Below, piece after piece: positions 55,155 to 63,713 of a stretch of DNA of 64,000 nucleotides. Both the position numbers and the translations under genes were made by a program. How positions within the stretch are numbered: position 1 is the first letter of the stretch; the number at the start of each line of letters is the position of its first letter. This DNA comes from Chitinophaga sp. GbtcB8 (GTDB taxonomy: Bacteria; Bacteroidota; Bacteroidia; Chitinophagales; Chitinophagaceae). Location: assembly GCF_019091455.1 (NCBI RefSeq), contig NZ_JAGXJN010000031.1, positions 45,769 to 109,768 of the forward strand, written 5' to 3'. The notes beneath the pieces were generated by a model. The model ran no database searches and had not been told where the DNA came from. It saw nothing but the letters and a program-made list of their open reading frames with translations.

Positions 55155-58100
55155 CTAAAAATTAGCTTCCAGCCCGAAATTGTAGTTCCGCGGAATAGGA
55201 TAACCGCCTGTGCCGAAATCCGATTCAGGGTCGATCACCTTGATCTTATCCCAGGTAGCGAGATTGGTTCCCTGCACAAATACCCGGATGCTTTTCAGCG
55301 CTGCTTTTTTGGTGAGGTTCACGGGAATGGTGTATCCGATCTCCGCGTTCTTGATCCGCAGGTAATCGCCGCTTCTTTGCCACAGGGTGGAACCGGTGTA
55401 GTTGTTGGTACTGCCTGCTCTTACTGCCGGAAATTCCGCCTGCTCATTATTACCGCCTACTATAAAACGTTTATCATACACCTGCTGCATTACGTTGTAA
55501 TAACCGGCCTGACCGGAAAAGGCCCAGGCGGTCCAGCCCTGCGTGAAAAAGAAATCACGGCGGGCTGCTCCCGTAAAGAAGATGGTGGCATCAAACCCTT
55601 TCCAGGCCCCTGTAGCCCCAAAGCCGTACATGATCTGCGGCTCGGAGCCGTAGCTGCCGATGATCACACGGTCTGCTGAAGTGATCTGTCCATCTTTATT
55701 AATATCCTCGTATTTAATATCGCCAGGGCGGATCACAGACTGTAATGCGGTTTGAGAAGGGCTGTTATCTATATCCCGCTGGTCCTGGAAAAAACCCAGT
55801 GCGCGGTAGCCCAGGTTAGCGCCAATGGAGCTTCCCCTGAAGTCCTGGTAAGGATATAGCGATGGCGGAGCATCATTTTCAATGATCCTGTTTTTTGCAA
55901 AGGTGAAGTTGCCGGTGAAGGAATAATAAAACCCGCCTTTGGAGGTGTTCCTGAGCTGTAAGGTGGCTTCAAATCCTTTGTTCTCAGTGATGCCCACATT
56001 GGCGAAGGGCACCGTGCCACCAGGGTAACCTGCATAAATAGGGATGGTTTTCCGTTCCAGCAGCTGCCCTTCGCGGCGCTCGTGGAAAACGCTGGTGGAC
56101 AATGTAATCCTGCTGTCGAACATTTCGAGATCAAATCCAAGGTCTGTTTTATAAGCTGTTTCCCAGGTTACGTTCATATTCCCGATGCGTGCCTCGCTTT
56201 TACCACCGGGATCACGGTTCTGGTCCAGGCCAAACACATAACCCGGGGCCGACTTGTTATAAGTGCTCTGGTACAGAAAACGCGCTCCCCCGATCCGGTC
56301 GTTGCCCACAATGCCGTAGTTGCCCCTTAGCTTGAGCAGGTTCACTACGTTCTTGTTCCAGAATTTTTCGTTGGATACTATCCAGCCTGCGCCAATGGCC
56401 GGGAAAAGGCCATACCGCTTGCCCTTGGGAAAGTTCTCGGAACCGTTATAACCCGCGCTCAGCTGCAGCAGGTACCTGTAGTTATAATGGTAGGTAAGGC
56501 GGCTGATAAGGCCCTGCCGCCGCTCGGGAAGGTTCTCAATAGAATTGCCGGCATTAACGTTGGTGAATTCCCTTCTTTCTGCCGTGAGCATACCCGTTAC
56601 ATGATGATCACCGAAAGCGCGTTCATAATCGATCCCCACCTGCGCATACATGGTTCTGTAGGTTTCATTCCGGTTGTAAAAACCCAAAGGTGATTCGGTA
56701 GACCATTGCTTATATGTTTCAGCGCCTGTTACAGGATCCTTTGCATAAGAATAGGTGGCCGGCGTCTTTTGCCGGATGTTCTGGGTAATGTCCACCACAT
56801 CAAAGGCCACCAGGCCGCGGGCAGACAAGCCCCGTGTTACGTAGGAAAGGTCCCATTTGGCAGCGAGGTTGCTTACCAGCGTATTGTAGAATTGTTTGGT
56901 GTAGCCTGTTTGAGTGACCAGCGCGTATGGATTTAATTGCAGATCGCCAAAAGCGCCGGGCTGGCTGCCATTGGGATTTTTAACGGGGTAGGTATTCGGC
57001 GCCGTAAGCTTCAGGCCCATAAGGATCCTTCCGGCATCCGTACCCGGGAAGTTGGTATTGGAAATAATCCCTGAAAGACCTAATGCCAGTGAAAATCTTT
57101 TACTCAGCTTAACATCTATGTTCGACCTGAAATTGTAGCGTTTCAGGGCGGCGTTGGTCTTATAGCTGTTGGCAGGGTCTTCGTTATAAATACCTTCCTG
57201 TATGGTATAACCCAGGTTCAGATAATACTGCACGGTTTGCGTACCACCGGATACGCCCAGGTTATTCATCATTTGCCGGGTCCTTTTTTTCAATACCACA
57301 TCGTACCAGTTCACATTGGGGTACATGTAGGGATCCGAACCGTCTTTATACTTCTGTATCTCAGCCGGCGAGAATTTTGGCGGTTCACCAACATTGGTAA
57401 GGGCTTCATTATGCAGTAACGCATATTCATACCCGTCAATATTATCTTCAATGCGCATGGGCACCACAATGGCGGCCTCTGACCTGAAGGTAACATTAGG
57501 TTTGCCCACGGCGCCCCTCCTGGTGGTGATCATGATCACCCCATTGGCGCCCCTGTTGCCGTACACCGCGGTGGAAGCAGCATCTTTTAGTACGGAAAAG
57601 CTTTCAATTTCCTGAATGTTCATGGTGGTCCAGTAATCCTGTAATTCGCGCTCCACGCCATCTACAATAATGAGTGGCTTATTGGTGCCGCTTTGCGATA
57701 CCAGGCCGCGGATAAATACCTTCGCGGCATCATACCCCGGCTCCCCGGAGGTTTGCCGTGTAATGATGCCTGCCAGCTTTCCGCCGATGGCATTGGTAAG
57801 GGAAGGCGTGGAGTACTTCTGGATCTCCCTGGGAGACACAGAAGAAATGGCGCCAACCATGGTGATCTTTTTCTGCGTACCGTAACCTACTACCTGCACT
57901 TCGTTCAGCTTCCGGCTTTCTTCGTCGGGTATAAGTTTTACGGTAATGGTCCTTTGATTGCCTGCTTTGATGGTGGTGTTGTAGTAGCCCGTAAAACTGA
58001 CTATCAGCGAGTCCTGCTCATGCTCCACTTCGATCATGAACTTGCCGTTCACATCGGTGGTTGTGCCTTTAGAGGTGCCTTTAATGCGCACGGATGCACC

Positions 58101-58403
58101 TGGCAAAACCGCATCGTTTTCATCGGTGACCGTACCGGATAACACAAAAGAGCGCACCTGTGCAATGCCCGGGTGCCCCGCATCCGTGGCATTGTTACGG
58201 GCAGTGGCTTTAAGAGCAGCCGGCGCCATACTGCAGGTGAGCAATAACACTGCATAAGGAGTGAAAAACCAGGCGGCAGAAAGGTACCTGCCAGCCGTTT
58301 TTCCGAACAAATGATGGGTGAACCTGGATCCCGTGGAGAATTGCATAAATAATAGGTTTAAAGGGTTCGGCGTTTGTTCAATTTTTGCGTAACGTGAAAA
58401 CAT
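55155..58403 (-). CDS. SusC-like TonB-dependent outer-membrane transporter (SusC3)
   Basis: A 1082-residue protein as read from 58403; an ATG at 58346 would remove 19 residues and may be the real start. The N-terminus is unusually long: a signal-like hydrophobic stretch (FFTPYAVLLLTCSMAPAAL) only after ~45 residues, then a carboxypeptidase-regulatory-like domain (SGTVTDENDAVLPGASVRIKG), a plug (VQVVGYGTQKKITMVGAISS, IIVDGVERELQDYW) and a barrel ending in YNFGLEANF. No STN domain. It is the first gene of the second system, about 200 bases downstream of the LacI-type gene, with a LacI-type palindrome in that gap. It should import the oligosaccharide attacked by the GH172 and GH32/43-like enzymes. 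It is not closely related to SusC1 or SusC2. Confidence 0.94.
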   Translation of the reverse strand: MFSRYAKIEQTPNPLNLLFMQFSTGSRFTHHLFGKTAGRYLSAAWFFTPYAVLLLTCSMAPAALKATARNNATDAGHPGIAQVRSFVLSGTVTDENDAVLPGASVRIKGTSKGTTTDVNGKFMIEVEHEQDSLIVSFTGYYNTTIKAGNQRTITVKLIPDEESRKLNEVQVVGYGTQKKITMVGAISSVSPREIQKYSTPSLTNAIGGKLAGIITRQTSGEPGYDAAKVFIRGLVSQSGTNKPLIIVDGVERELQDYWTTMNIQEIESFSVLKDAASTAVYGNRGANGVIMITTRRGAVGKPNVTFRSEAAIVVPMRIEDNIDGYEYALLHNEALTNVGEPPKFSPAEIQKYKDGSDPYMYPNVNWYDVVLKKRTRQMMNNLGVSGGTQTVQYYLNLGYTIQEGIYNEDPANSYKTNAALKRYNFRSNIDVKLSKRFSLALGLSGIISNTNFPGTDAGRILMGLKLTAPNTYPVKNPNGSQPGAFGDLQLNPYALVTQTGYTKQFYNTLVSNLAAKWDLSYVTRGLSARGLVAFDVVDITQNIRQKTPATYSYAKDPVTGAETYKQWSTESPLGFYNRNETYRTMYAQVGIDYERAFGDHHVTGMLTAERREFTNVNAGNSIENLPERRQGLISRLTYHYNYRYLLQLSAGYNGSENFPKGKRYGLFPAIGAGWIVSNEKFWNKNVVNLLKLRGNYGIVGNDRIGGARFLYQSTYNKSAPGYVFGLDQNRDPGGKSEARIGNMNVTWETAYKTDLGFDLEMFDSRITLSTSVFHERREGQLLERKTIPIYAGYPGGTVPFANVGITENKGFEATLQLRNTSKGGFYYSFTGNFTFAKNRIIENDAPPSLYPYQDFRGSSIGANLGYRALGFFQDQRDIDNSPSQTALQSVIRPGDIKYEDINKDGQITSADRVIIGSYGSEPQIMYGFGATGAWKGFDATIFFTGAARRDFFFTQGWTAWAFSGQAGYYNVMQQVYDKRFIVGGNNEQAEFPAVRAGSTNNYTGSTLWQRSGDYLRIKNAEIGYTIPVNLTKKAALKSIRVFVQGTNLATWDKIKVIDPESDFGTGGYPIPRNYNFGLEANF

Positions 58404-58571
58404 GAAAGCCCGTGGGCCGGCTATAGGTCTTATCCTTCCTGCAGGAACTTACGTTGCTTCATAGCATCATCCGGCTATGGAGATTTCTGGCTGATATGGG
58501 CGCTGTGCCTGTGAATGGATCACCGGCGCAACGCTGCATTACGGTCAATAAACGACTATTTATCTGAAAAA

Positions 58572-58585
58572 TGACTACGTATTCA
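58572..58585. promoter_or_regulatory. Candidate LacI-family operator upstream of susC3
   Basis: TGACTACGTATTCA is a near-perfect palindrome with central CG (half-sites TGACTAC and TGAATAC). It matches 12 of 14 bases of the site on the LacI gene's own promoter. On the minus strand the T-rich TATTTTTTG, one base from a -7 element, lies immediately upstream, so a bound repressor would cover the transcription start. The site is about 170 bases before the susC3 start. Confidence 0.65.
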
Positions 58586-58608
58586 AAAAATAAAAAGACA
58601 AAAAAAAT

Positions 58609-59613
58609 CTACTTCCTGGATTTTACGGTGTTGCGCACTACCAGGTGTCCTTTCATCATCACGATCTGTGGTTCAGCATTCGTATCACCGATCTCATTCA
58701 CCAGCAGCTCAACGGTAGTGTCTACCATTTCTTCCAGCGGCTGTTCCCAGGTTGTAAGGGAATAGGAAGGCCATTCGGCCATACGGATATTATCAAAACC
58801 TACTACAGACACATCTTCGGGGATCCTGAGGCCGATAGTTCTGATAGCATCCATTACACCCAGGGCTATAATATCATTGCCGCAAAAGATGCAATCAATG
58901 TTTTTATTCCTGGTCATCAGCTCCTGGGCGGCTTTAAACCCGCTTTCGAAAGTATAGTTACCTGGTTCTATCATGAGATTGGTGATACTTCTCTCCTGCA
59001 GTACTTCTTTAAAGCCCTTTAACCGGTCGATGGTGGTGGAGGTATCAGAAGGGCCGGAAACAAAAGCGAATGACTGGTGGCCCAGCTCCACCAGGTAGGT
59101 GGCGATCTGTTTGGCGGCCAGGTAGTTGTCGCAGAATACGGCGCTGCTTTCCAGCTGTTCGGTATACCGGTTGAACAGTACGACCACAATGCCGTGGCGT
59201 TTGAATTTTTCGGAAGCAGAGGAGGATAATAAGGCATCCGTGATGATAACCCCTTCTATATTATATTCCAGCAGCTGCGTGACCTCACTTTCCTGTATTT
59301 CTTCGTTTTCTGAATTGATAAAGATAAGATGGTACCCCAGGGCTGAAAAACGGTTATGAAAGATCTCCAGCACTGCGGAGTAAAAGGGATTCCGGATGTT
59401 GCGCATCACGATGCCGATCATCATGGTTTTGCGCGTGATAAGGCTCCTGGCATGCGCATTGGGCTTATAGCCCAGCTTTTCTGCCGCCGCAAGTATCTTT
59501 TTCCGCTTTTTCTCCGACACATTTGTGTTGCCTGCAAAAACCCTGGAAACAGTAGACTGTGAAACGCCTGCTACTTCCGCTACATCCTGTGAAGTGTAAT
59601 TCTTTTTTTCCAA
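58609..59613 (-). CDS. LacI-family transcriptional regulator
   Basis: A 334-residue regulator. Residues ~5-50 form the LacI helix-turn-helix (SQDVAEVAGVSQSTVSRVF) and hinge (KLGYKPNAHARSL); residues ~60-334 form the periplasmic-binding-protein-like effector domain (IGIVMRNIRNPFYSAVLEIF, AFVSGPSDTSTTIDRLKGF, IFCGNDIIALGVMDAI, SVVGFDNIRMAEWPSYSLTT). The length is standard. It is transcribed toward susC3, the head of the 12-gene operon. A palindrome TGAATGCGTATTCA overlaps its own promoter and a matching site precedes susC3, so it probably represses both and is released by a sugar-like effector. The effector is unknown. Confidence 0.94.
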   Translation of the reverse strand: MEKKNYTSQDVAEVAGVSQSTVSRVFAGNTNVSEKKRKKILAAAEKLGYKPNAHARSLITRKTMMIGIVMRNIRNPFYSAVLEIFHNRFSALGYHLIFINSENEEIQESEVTQLLEYNIEGVIITDALLSSSASEKFKRHGIVVVLFNRYTEQLESSAVFCDNYLAAKQIATYLVELGHQSFAFVSGPSDTSTTIDRLKGFKEVLQERSITNLMIEPGNYTFESGFKAAQELMTRNKNIDCIFCGNDIIALGVMDAIRTIGLRIPEDVSVVGFDNIRMAEWPSYSLTTWEQPLEEMVDTTVELLVNEIGDTNAEPQIVMMKGHLVVRNTVKSRK

Positions 59614-59641
59614 GGGTTGCTTTTTAACGGGAATGAAAAAA

Positions 59642-59669
59642 TGAATGCGTATTCATTTTCACAAATATA
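59642..59669 (-). promoter_or_regulatory. Promoter of the LacI-type gene with overlapping operator
   Basis: On the minus strand TATATTTG (plus 59662-59669) matches the Bacteroidota -7 consensus TAnnTTTG exactly, with a TTTG 22 bases upstream as a -33 candidate. Six bases downstream begins the palindrome TGAATACGCATTCA (59642-59655), extended to 9-bp perfect arms at 59638-59646 and 59651-59659. It therefore lies on the expected transcription start, the classic layout for autorepression. Confidence 0.72.
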
Positions 59670-59848
59670 ATTGCCTTTTTGAGAAAAAAAACAAAATTTT
59701 AAAAAAAAGATAAAGGGGATACTTTTTTAGCGATGCATTGCCTGGCCGGATCGTCCGGAACTCATTTTTATTCAAATTATCTTTACTGCTGTATTCATAT
59801 TCATTCTCAGGTGCTCATCCCCTATCAGCCGGCTCACTGTTATCTTAC

Positions 59849-60649
59849 TCACATTATTCCCAATTGCCTGAAAACTTCCATCGTAATTTCCTTCCTGCAT
59901 TTTCCAAAATCCGGGTTCGGCACGCTTCTATCTTTTATCAACCTTGTCGCGAAGAAATAAACATGCTCCCCGCGTTCCACATAACCGACCCACCACCCGG
60001 TGTCCTTACTATGGTCCCTTGTCCATCCTGTTTTTGCCCTTAATGTATAATCCGCCGTTTTTTGCTCGATCATCATATCCTTGAGTATCTTAAAGGACTC
60101 TTTCCTGAAGGGCAACGATTCTTCATATACACCAATTAATACTTCAATCTGGTTCACAGGCGAGATCGCGAGATTCCCGAAATTCCAAAAATCGTCATCA
60201 TTTACAGAAAGGTCCACATTGCCGTATTTACTGGCAGTCAGATAATCTTTATATTTGGGTTTACCTATCTTCTTTGCCAGTTCCACATACGCCCAGCCGG
60301 CTGAAGCCTTGAACGCTTCTTTCATGCTTATGTCATGATAAATATCCGGACGATAACCATATTTGACGGTATCTGTCCATCCGGGCCATTGAATGATCTG
60401 ATTTTCATTCGCGATAACACCCGATTCAAGCGTAATCAGTGTATTTATTATTTTGAAGGTCGATGCCGGCAGCGTAGGGATATGACTGTCATTGATATCA
60501 CTTGATATCCGCTTTTTTTCCTTGTAGTCAAACAATGTGATGCTGCCTTTAATCTGGCAATCTTCAAATGGTTGGGCAAGATTGATCTGCCCGGCAGACC
60601 GGATAGCTGCCATACTGAATAAGATGAGGAATATGAGCTGTTTTATCAT
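59849..60649 (-). CDS. Class D beta-lactamase-like protein, secreted
   Basis: A 266-residue protein with a signal peptide (to about RSAGQ, residue 21). Class D motifs are clear: PASTFKI with Ser63 and Lys66, KYGN (Tyr142-Gly143-Asn144), the FWNFGNLAISPVNQIE block with Trp155, and AKTGW (Lys206-Thr207-Gly208). The SxV motif between them reads Ser116-Ala117-Gly118, so the valine is replaced by glycine followed by Trp. Length is normal for the OXA group. Such genes are common in Bacteroidota chromosomes, where many have weak or unknown activity. No mobile element is nearby. Whether it hydrolyses beta-lactams cannot be judged from sequence. Confidence 0.87.
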   Translation of the reverse strand: MIKQLIFLILFSMAAIRSAGQINLAQPFEDCQIKGSITLFDYKEKKRISSDINDSHIPTLPASTFKIINTLITLESGVIANENQIIQWPGWTDTVKYGYRPDIYHDISMKEAFKASAGWAYVELAKKIGKPKYKDYLTASKYGNVDLSVNDDDFWNFGNLAISPVNQIEVLIGVYEESLPFRKESFKILKDMMIEQKTADYTLRAKTGWTRDHSKDTGWWVGYVERGEHVYFFATRLIKDRSVPNPDFGKCRKEITMEVFRQLGIM

Positions 60650-60694
60650 AACCGTAAAAGATACGAACTGAATTTTTTCTTAAACGGTTATGAT
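60645..60694. repeat. 11-bp inverted repeat spanning the start codon of the class D beta-lactamase-like gene
   Basis: ATCATAACCGT (60645-60655) and ACGGTTATGAT (60684-60694) are perfect reverse complements with a 28-base spacer. The left arm contains the start codon (60647-60649). In a transcript starting upstream, the two arms could pair and hide the start codon; as DNA the pair could bind a dimeric regulator. The spacer holds TATCTTTT on the minus strand, which is -7-like. Confidence 0.6.
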
Positions 60695-60845
60695 CGACGA
60701 ATATTACAATACAGTCCGCAATCTGCCCGATTTAAACATCAATTAGAGAGCATGATCCGGAAAATGTGGTTGTGATGACTTATTGTACTCAGCAGATCAT
60801 TAATAACCTATTCTGTCCGGATCTTTCCTTTGGTGCACGGTGAAG

Positions 60846-61487
60846 TCAAGGAGGAACCTGACTTTCAGGATGATCAACCGCCAACCTGCATAGGTGACCG
60901 AGGCCTAAGCTTATTGGACGCGCATCAGGTTTAGCTTCATAGTGCAGATCAAAAAAATGTTCACTTAAGAATGATTCAAAACCTTCCTCTGCTCCATGAT
61001 ATATTTTTTTGAGCTCATCACGTATTTCCGGAATAAGCACTTTCTTTTGGCCTTGTGAATTTGGCAATATTTCACTGGACGCACCATAGTAGGTGCATAA
61101 AAAGGTATCGGTTGGTATGGGAGAGCGATCTACATGAAAGGAATAAACATCGGTTGGAAAAAACGGGTAGGTATTATCCCGGTCATAATAGCTGATCACA
61201 TTAAGGATGGGCGATGCGCCATGAGCTTTCAATACCTTCAGGTCATTTAAAAGAATTTCACGGGCAAGCTGCCCTTGTTCACTCAACTGAAGCTCACGAA
61301 GCTCCTCCGGTTCAATTTCCGTTATATTTCCGCTTAGCTCTACCTTTTTAATAATCTCAGAAAAATCACCTGTTAGCTCACGAGTCCAGCAGATCGCATT
61401 AATTTCTCCATTAAATGGTGTAGCAACAAGATCCTGAAAACTCGCGACATACTGAATCTGTTTCTCAGCATGATATAAATCTATCAT
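60846..61487 (-). CDS. DUF1826-like protein
   Basis: A 213-residue protein without a signal peptide or membrane segment. The central part (INAICWTRELTGDF, then LNVISYYDRDNTYPFFPTDVYSFHVDRSPIP and TFLCTYYGASSEILPN, read as separate blocks) resembles DUF1826 proteins, where an H-x-D-like step and a CTYxGPxTEW-type motif occur. Here the motif is CTYYGASSEIL. The C-terminus has GLGHLCRLAVDHPESQVPP. A cofactor or metal may be bound by the conserved His and Asp, but no reaction is known. It begins 5 bases after the end of the cytochrome-domain gene and probably shares its transcript. Family assignment is tentative. Confidence 0.5.
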   Translation of the reverse strand: MIDLYHAEKQIQYVASFQDLVATPFNGEINAICWTRELTGDFSEIIKKVELSGNITEIEPEELRELQLSEQGQLAREILLNDLKVLKAHGASPILNVISYYDRDNTYPFFPTDVYSFHVDRSPIPTDTFLCTYYGASSEILPNSQGQKKVLIPEIRDELKKIYHGAEEGFESFLSEHFFDLHYEAKPDARPISLGLGHLCRLAVDHPESQVPP

Positions 61488-61492
61488 AATAG

Positions 61493-63667
61493 CTAATTAA
61501 ATAACACTTCATCTGCAAACACCCATCCCCTGCTTCCCTTGCCAGGGTGCCAACCGGGTATTTTTACCAAAGGATCCATTACCAGCTTCACACAGGAAAC
61601 ATTGGTAACCGGAAAGGTACCTGCTATTTCCATGGCGGCAGCAGGATCGTTCTTCTTCCCTGCTGCGGGAAAAATCCTTTTCAGCAGCTTCAGGTGCTTA
61701 ACATCTGTACCACCCCATATTTCCAGTTTTGCGGGAGGGAAAATGTACCCGTTAATATTCCGTAAGATACCTACTGAAACTGACTGCAGGGGTATGGGCT
61801 GTTTAAATAGCAGCATGGCTACCATAGGCTCTTTTACATAACCCAGCCATTTCTGATTGCCCTGGTCTGCTCCCCCTTTCTGCCCGTCGCATAGCGTTTT
61901 GGCGCCTGCGCCGGCATAAGTTCCATCGGGTTGCGTGAGCAATACCACACTGTCAGGGGTATACGAAGATCTGTAAAAATTGAATTGCACCGGGTCGCTC
62001 GCATACCAGCCCTTTTTGCAGGCAATGGCACGGATAGTAGTGTTGGCTTGCAGCAGCAGGCTATCTTTAAACAGGGGCGAGCTCACACTGTCTGGTACCG
62101 ACCCATCGGTTGTATAGCGGATCTCCACCCCTTTAATGGGATGCTTCAGCAATAGCTGGGTAGTATTGCGGAAAACCGGCATTGTATTCACCAACAGCGG
62201 CTGATTCAGTTTTAGCGGTTGTTTACCATCATCTGTAAATCCCCTGATAATAGCCACTGTTTTAAATGCTGCCGGCAGCTGATCCAGCTCGGCAGCAGTG
62301 AGCGCGGTATTCCACAGGTACAGCTCTTTCAATGCAGGCATTGTTTTCAGCACCTGCAGCTGCTGCAAGGTAACCGGGGTGCCCGACAGTGAAAGGCTTT
62401 CCAGGTGTGGCAGCTTTACCAGGGCGGGCAGCGTTTGGCCCTTTATGTTAGTAAAGCTCAGGTTCAGTACCCGCAGCTCGGGAAACTGTGCTATGATGTT
62501 CAGATCTGCATCCTGCACCGGCATTTTCTGCAGGTGCATTTCTATGATCTGTTTTTTCAGCGGCAGCAGCTCTTCGATCGATTTACTATTAAACCGGTCC
62601 TTATTATAACAGTTCACCACCAGTGGCGCTGCATTCAGCGCTACCGGATAAATAACGCGGTAATTATTGTTCAGCTTTTGCACCAGCTTTTCATCTGCCG
62701 CTGCAAATTGATAAACAGGGGCCGCTGATGGAGCAGGTTGTAACATAACAGCAGCCAATAAGCGCAGGCTGTCATGTACCGGCAATGCAGCTACTTTTGT
62801 TTTGAAATCAGCGCCGCCTTTGATCCAGTAATAAAGCAGGTCCGCTTCTTCCGGTGTGAGCTGTGGTTTGCCGGCAGGCGGCATATGTTTTTTCGCATCC
62901 ACCGGTAAATGCAGCCGCTCTATTAACAGGCTTATTCCAGGTTTACCGGCCACAAACAGCTTCCCGCTCTTTCCTCCTTTCAACAGCTGCGCCGGCAGCT
63001 CCATTGCCAGCTCGCCTTTTGCCTTAGCTGCATTATGGCAGTTCATGCATTTTTCCTGCAGCACCGGCTTTACCAGGTGCTCATATATCAGCGCCTGGTC
63101 AAAAGGCACCTGCGGTCCTTTTCCGGCAGGGGTTACGGGTCCCAATACAAAGTTTTCGCCGTGCGTGATGTCTGCCCCGAAATGCCCGGTCACCACCAGC
63201 AACAGCGCAGTAATAAGCACCCCGCCTTTCTGTATTGCAGGCCGGCTTATACCCGGCCGGCCCAGCCAGTATAATAAAGAAGTGAGCCAGCACACACTTA
63301 CGCCGCTCCATTTGTGCCATTGTAAAGTGCCGCTGCCATTATATCCTTCCTCACCGGATAAGAACAAGCCCATAATAACGGTAATGACTGCACTGAGCGC
63401 ACCTGCAAGTAATAAAACGTTGGCCAGGTGCTGTTTCCATGCTTCAGCAGCTGGCTCACGCAGGCGGATAAACGTTAAAACGCCTGCTACCAGGATCAGC
63501 ACAATAGGGAAATGCAGCAATAAGGGATGCATTCTGCCCAGTACCTGCAACCACGGCGGTAATACCACACGGTTGCCGAAGATCAGTAGGAAAAGGATAA
63601 AAATATTGCCTGCAAATAACAGGCTGCTGCCTGCGCTTTGCCATCTGGACGGCTGCTTCACTGTCAT
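61493..63667 (-). CDS. Multidomain membrane c-type cytochrome protein (DUF2231-like, cytochrome c, LRR, discoidin-like)
   Basis: A 724-residue inner-membrane protein. Five hydrophobic segments lie within residues ~12-165 (DUF2231-like, with MHPLLLHFPIVLILVAG). A cytochrome-c-like domain follows, with the heme motif CMNCH at 207-211 and a possible axial Met in KHMPPAGKPQLTPEE. Residues ~370-455 hold short leucine-rich repeats (LRVLNLSFTNIKGQTLP, LESLSLSGTPVTLQQLQ, LKELYLWNTALTAAEL). Then come a chitobiase-C-like beta domain (~495-560, IRYTTDGSVPDS) and a discoidin-like C-terminus. Related proteins occur with DUF1501/DUF1553 genes in Bacteroidota and Planctomycetes carbohydrate loci. It lies between the DUF1501 and DUF1826-like genes. 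Role is probably electron transfer linked to a periplasmic substrate. Confidence 0.8.
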   Translation of the reverse strand: MTVKQPSRWQSAGSSLLFAGNIFILFLLIFGNRVVLPPWLQVLGRMHPLLLHFPIVLILVAGVLTFIRLREPAAEAWKQHLANVLLLAGALSAVITVIMGLFLSGEEGYNGSGTLQWHKWSGVSVCWLTSLLYWLGRPGISRPAIQKGGVLITALLLVVTGHFGADITHGENFVLGPVTPAGKGPQVPFDQALIYEHLVKPVLQEKCMNCHNAAKAKGELAMELPAQLLKGGKSGKLFVAGKPGISLLIERLHLPVDAKKHMPPAGKPQLTPEEADLLYYWIKGGADFKTKVAALPVHDSLRLLAAVMLQPAPSAAPVYQFAAADEKLVQKLNNNYRVIYPVALNAAPLVVNCYNKDRFNSKSIEELLPLKKQIIEMHLQKMPVQDADLNIIAQFPELRVLNLSFTNIKGQTLPALVKLPHLESLSLSGTPVTLQQLQVLKTMPALKELYLWNTALTAAELDQLPAAFKTVAIIRGFTDDGKQPLKLNQPLLVNTMPVFRNTTQLLLKHPIKGVEIRYTTDGSVPDSVSSPLFKDSLLLQANTTIRAIACKKGWYASDPVQFNFYRSSYTPDSVVLLTQPDGTYAGAGAKTLCDGQKGGADQGNQKWLGYVKEPMVAMLLFKQPIPLQSVSVGILRNINGYIFPPAKLEIWGGTDVKHLKLLKRIFPAAGKKNDPAAAMEIAGTFPVTNVSCVKLVMDPLVKIPGWHPGKGSRGWVFADEVLFN

Positions 63668-63713
63668 TATACGCTCCTCAGTTTACATGAATTGTTATCA
63701 ACAACGATCTTAA

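Noticed and set aside
58403..58608. GCCCGTGGGC-type palindrome near 58408 as the LacI operator
   Set aside because: It lacks a matching copy at the regulator's own promoter; the TGAATAC-type palindromes at 58572 and 59642 fit far better.
62856..63713. 285-codon open frame on the plus strand opposite the cytochrome-domain gene
   Set aside because: It is an antisense shadow of a gene with clear heme, LRR and membrane features; the plus-strand product is Cys/Ser-rich without any domain.
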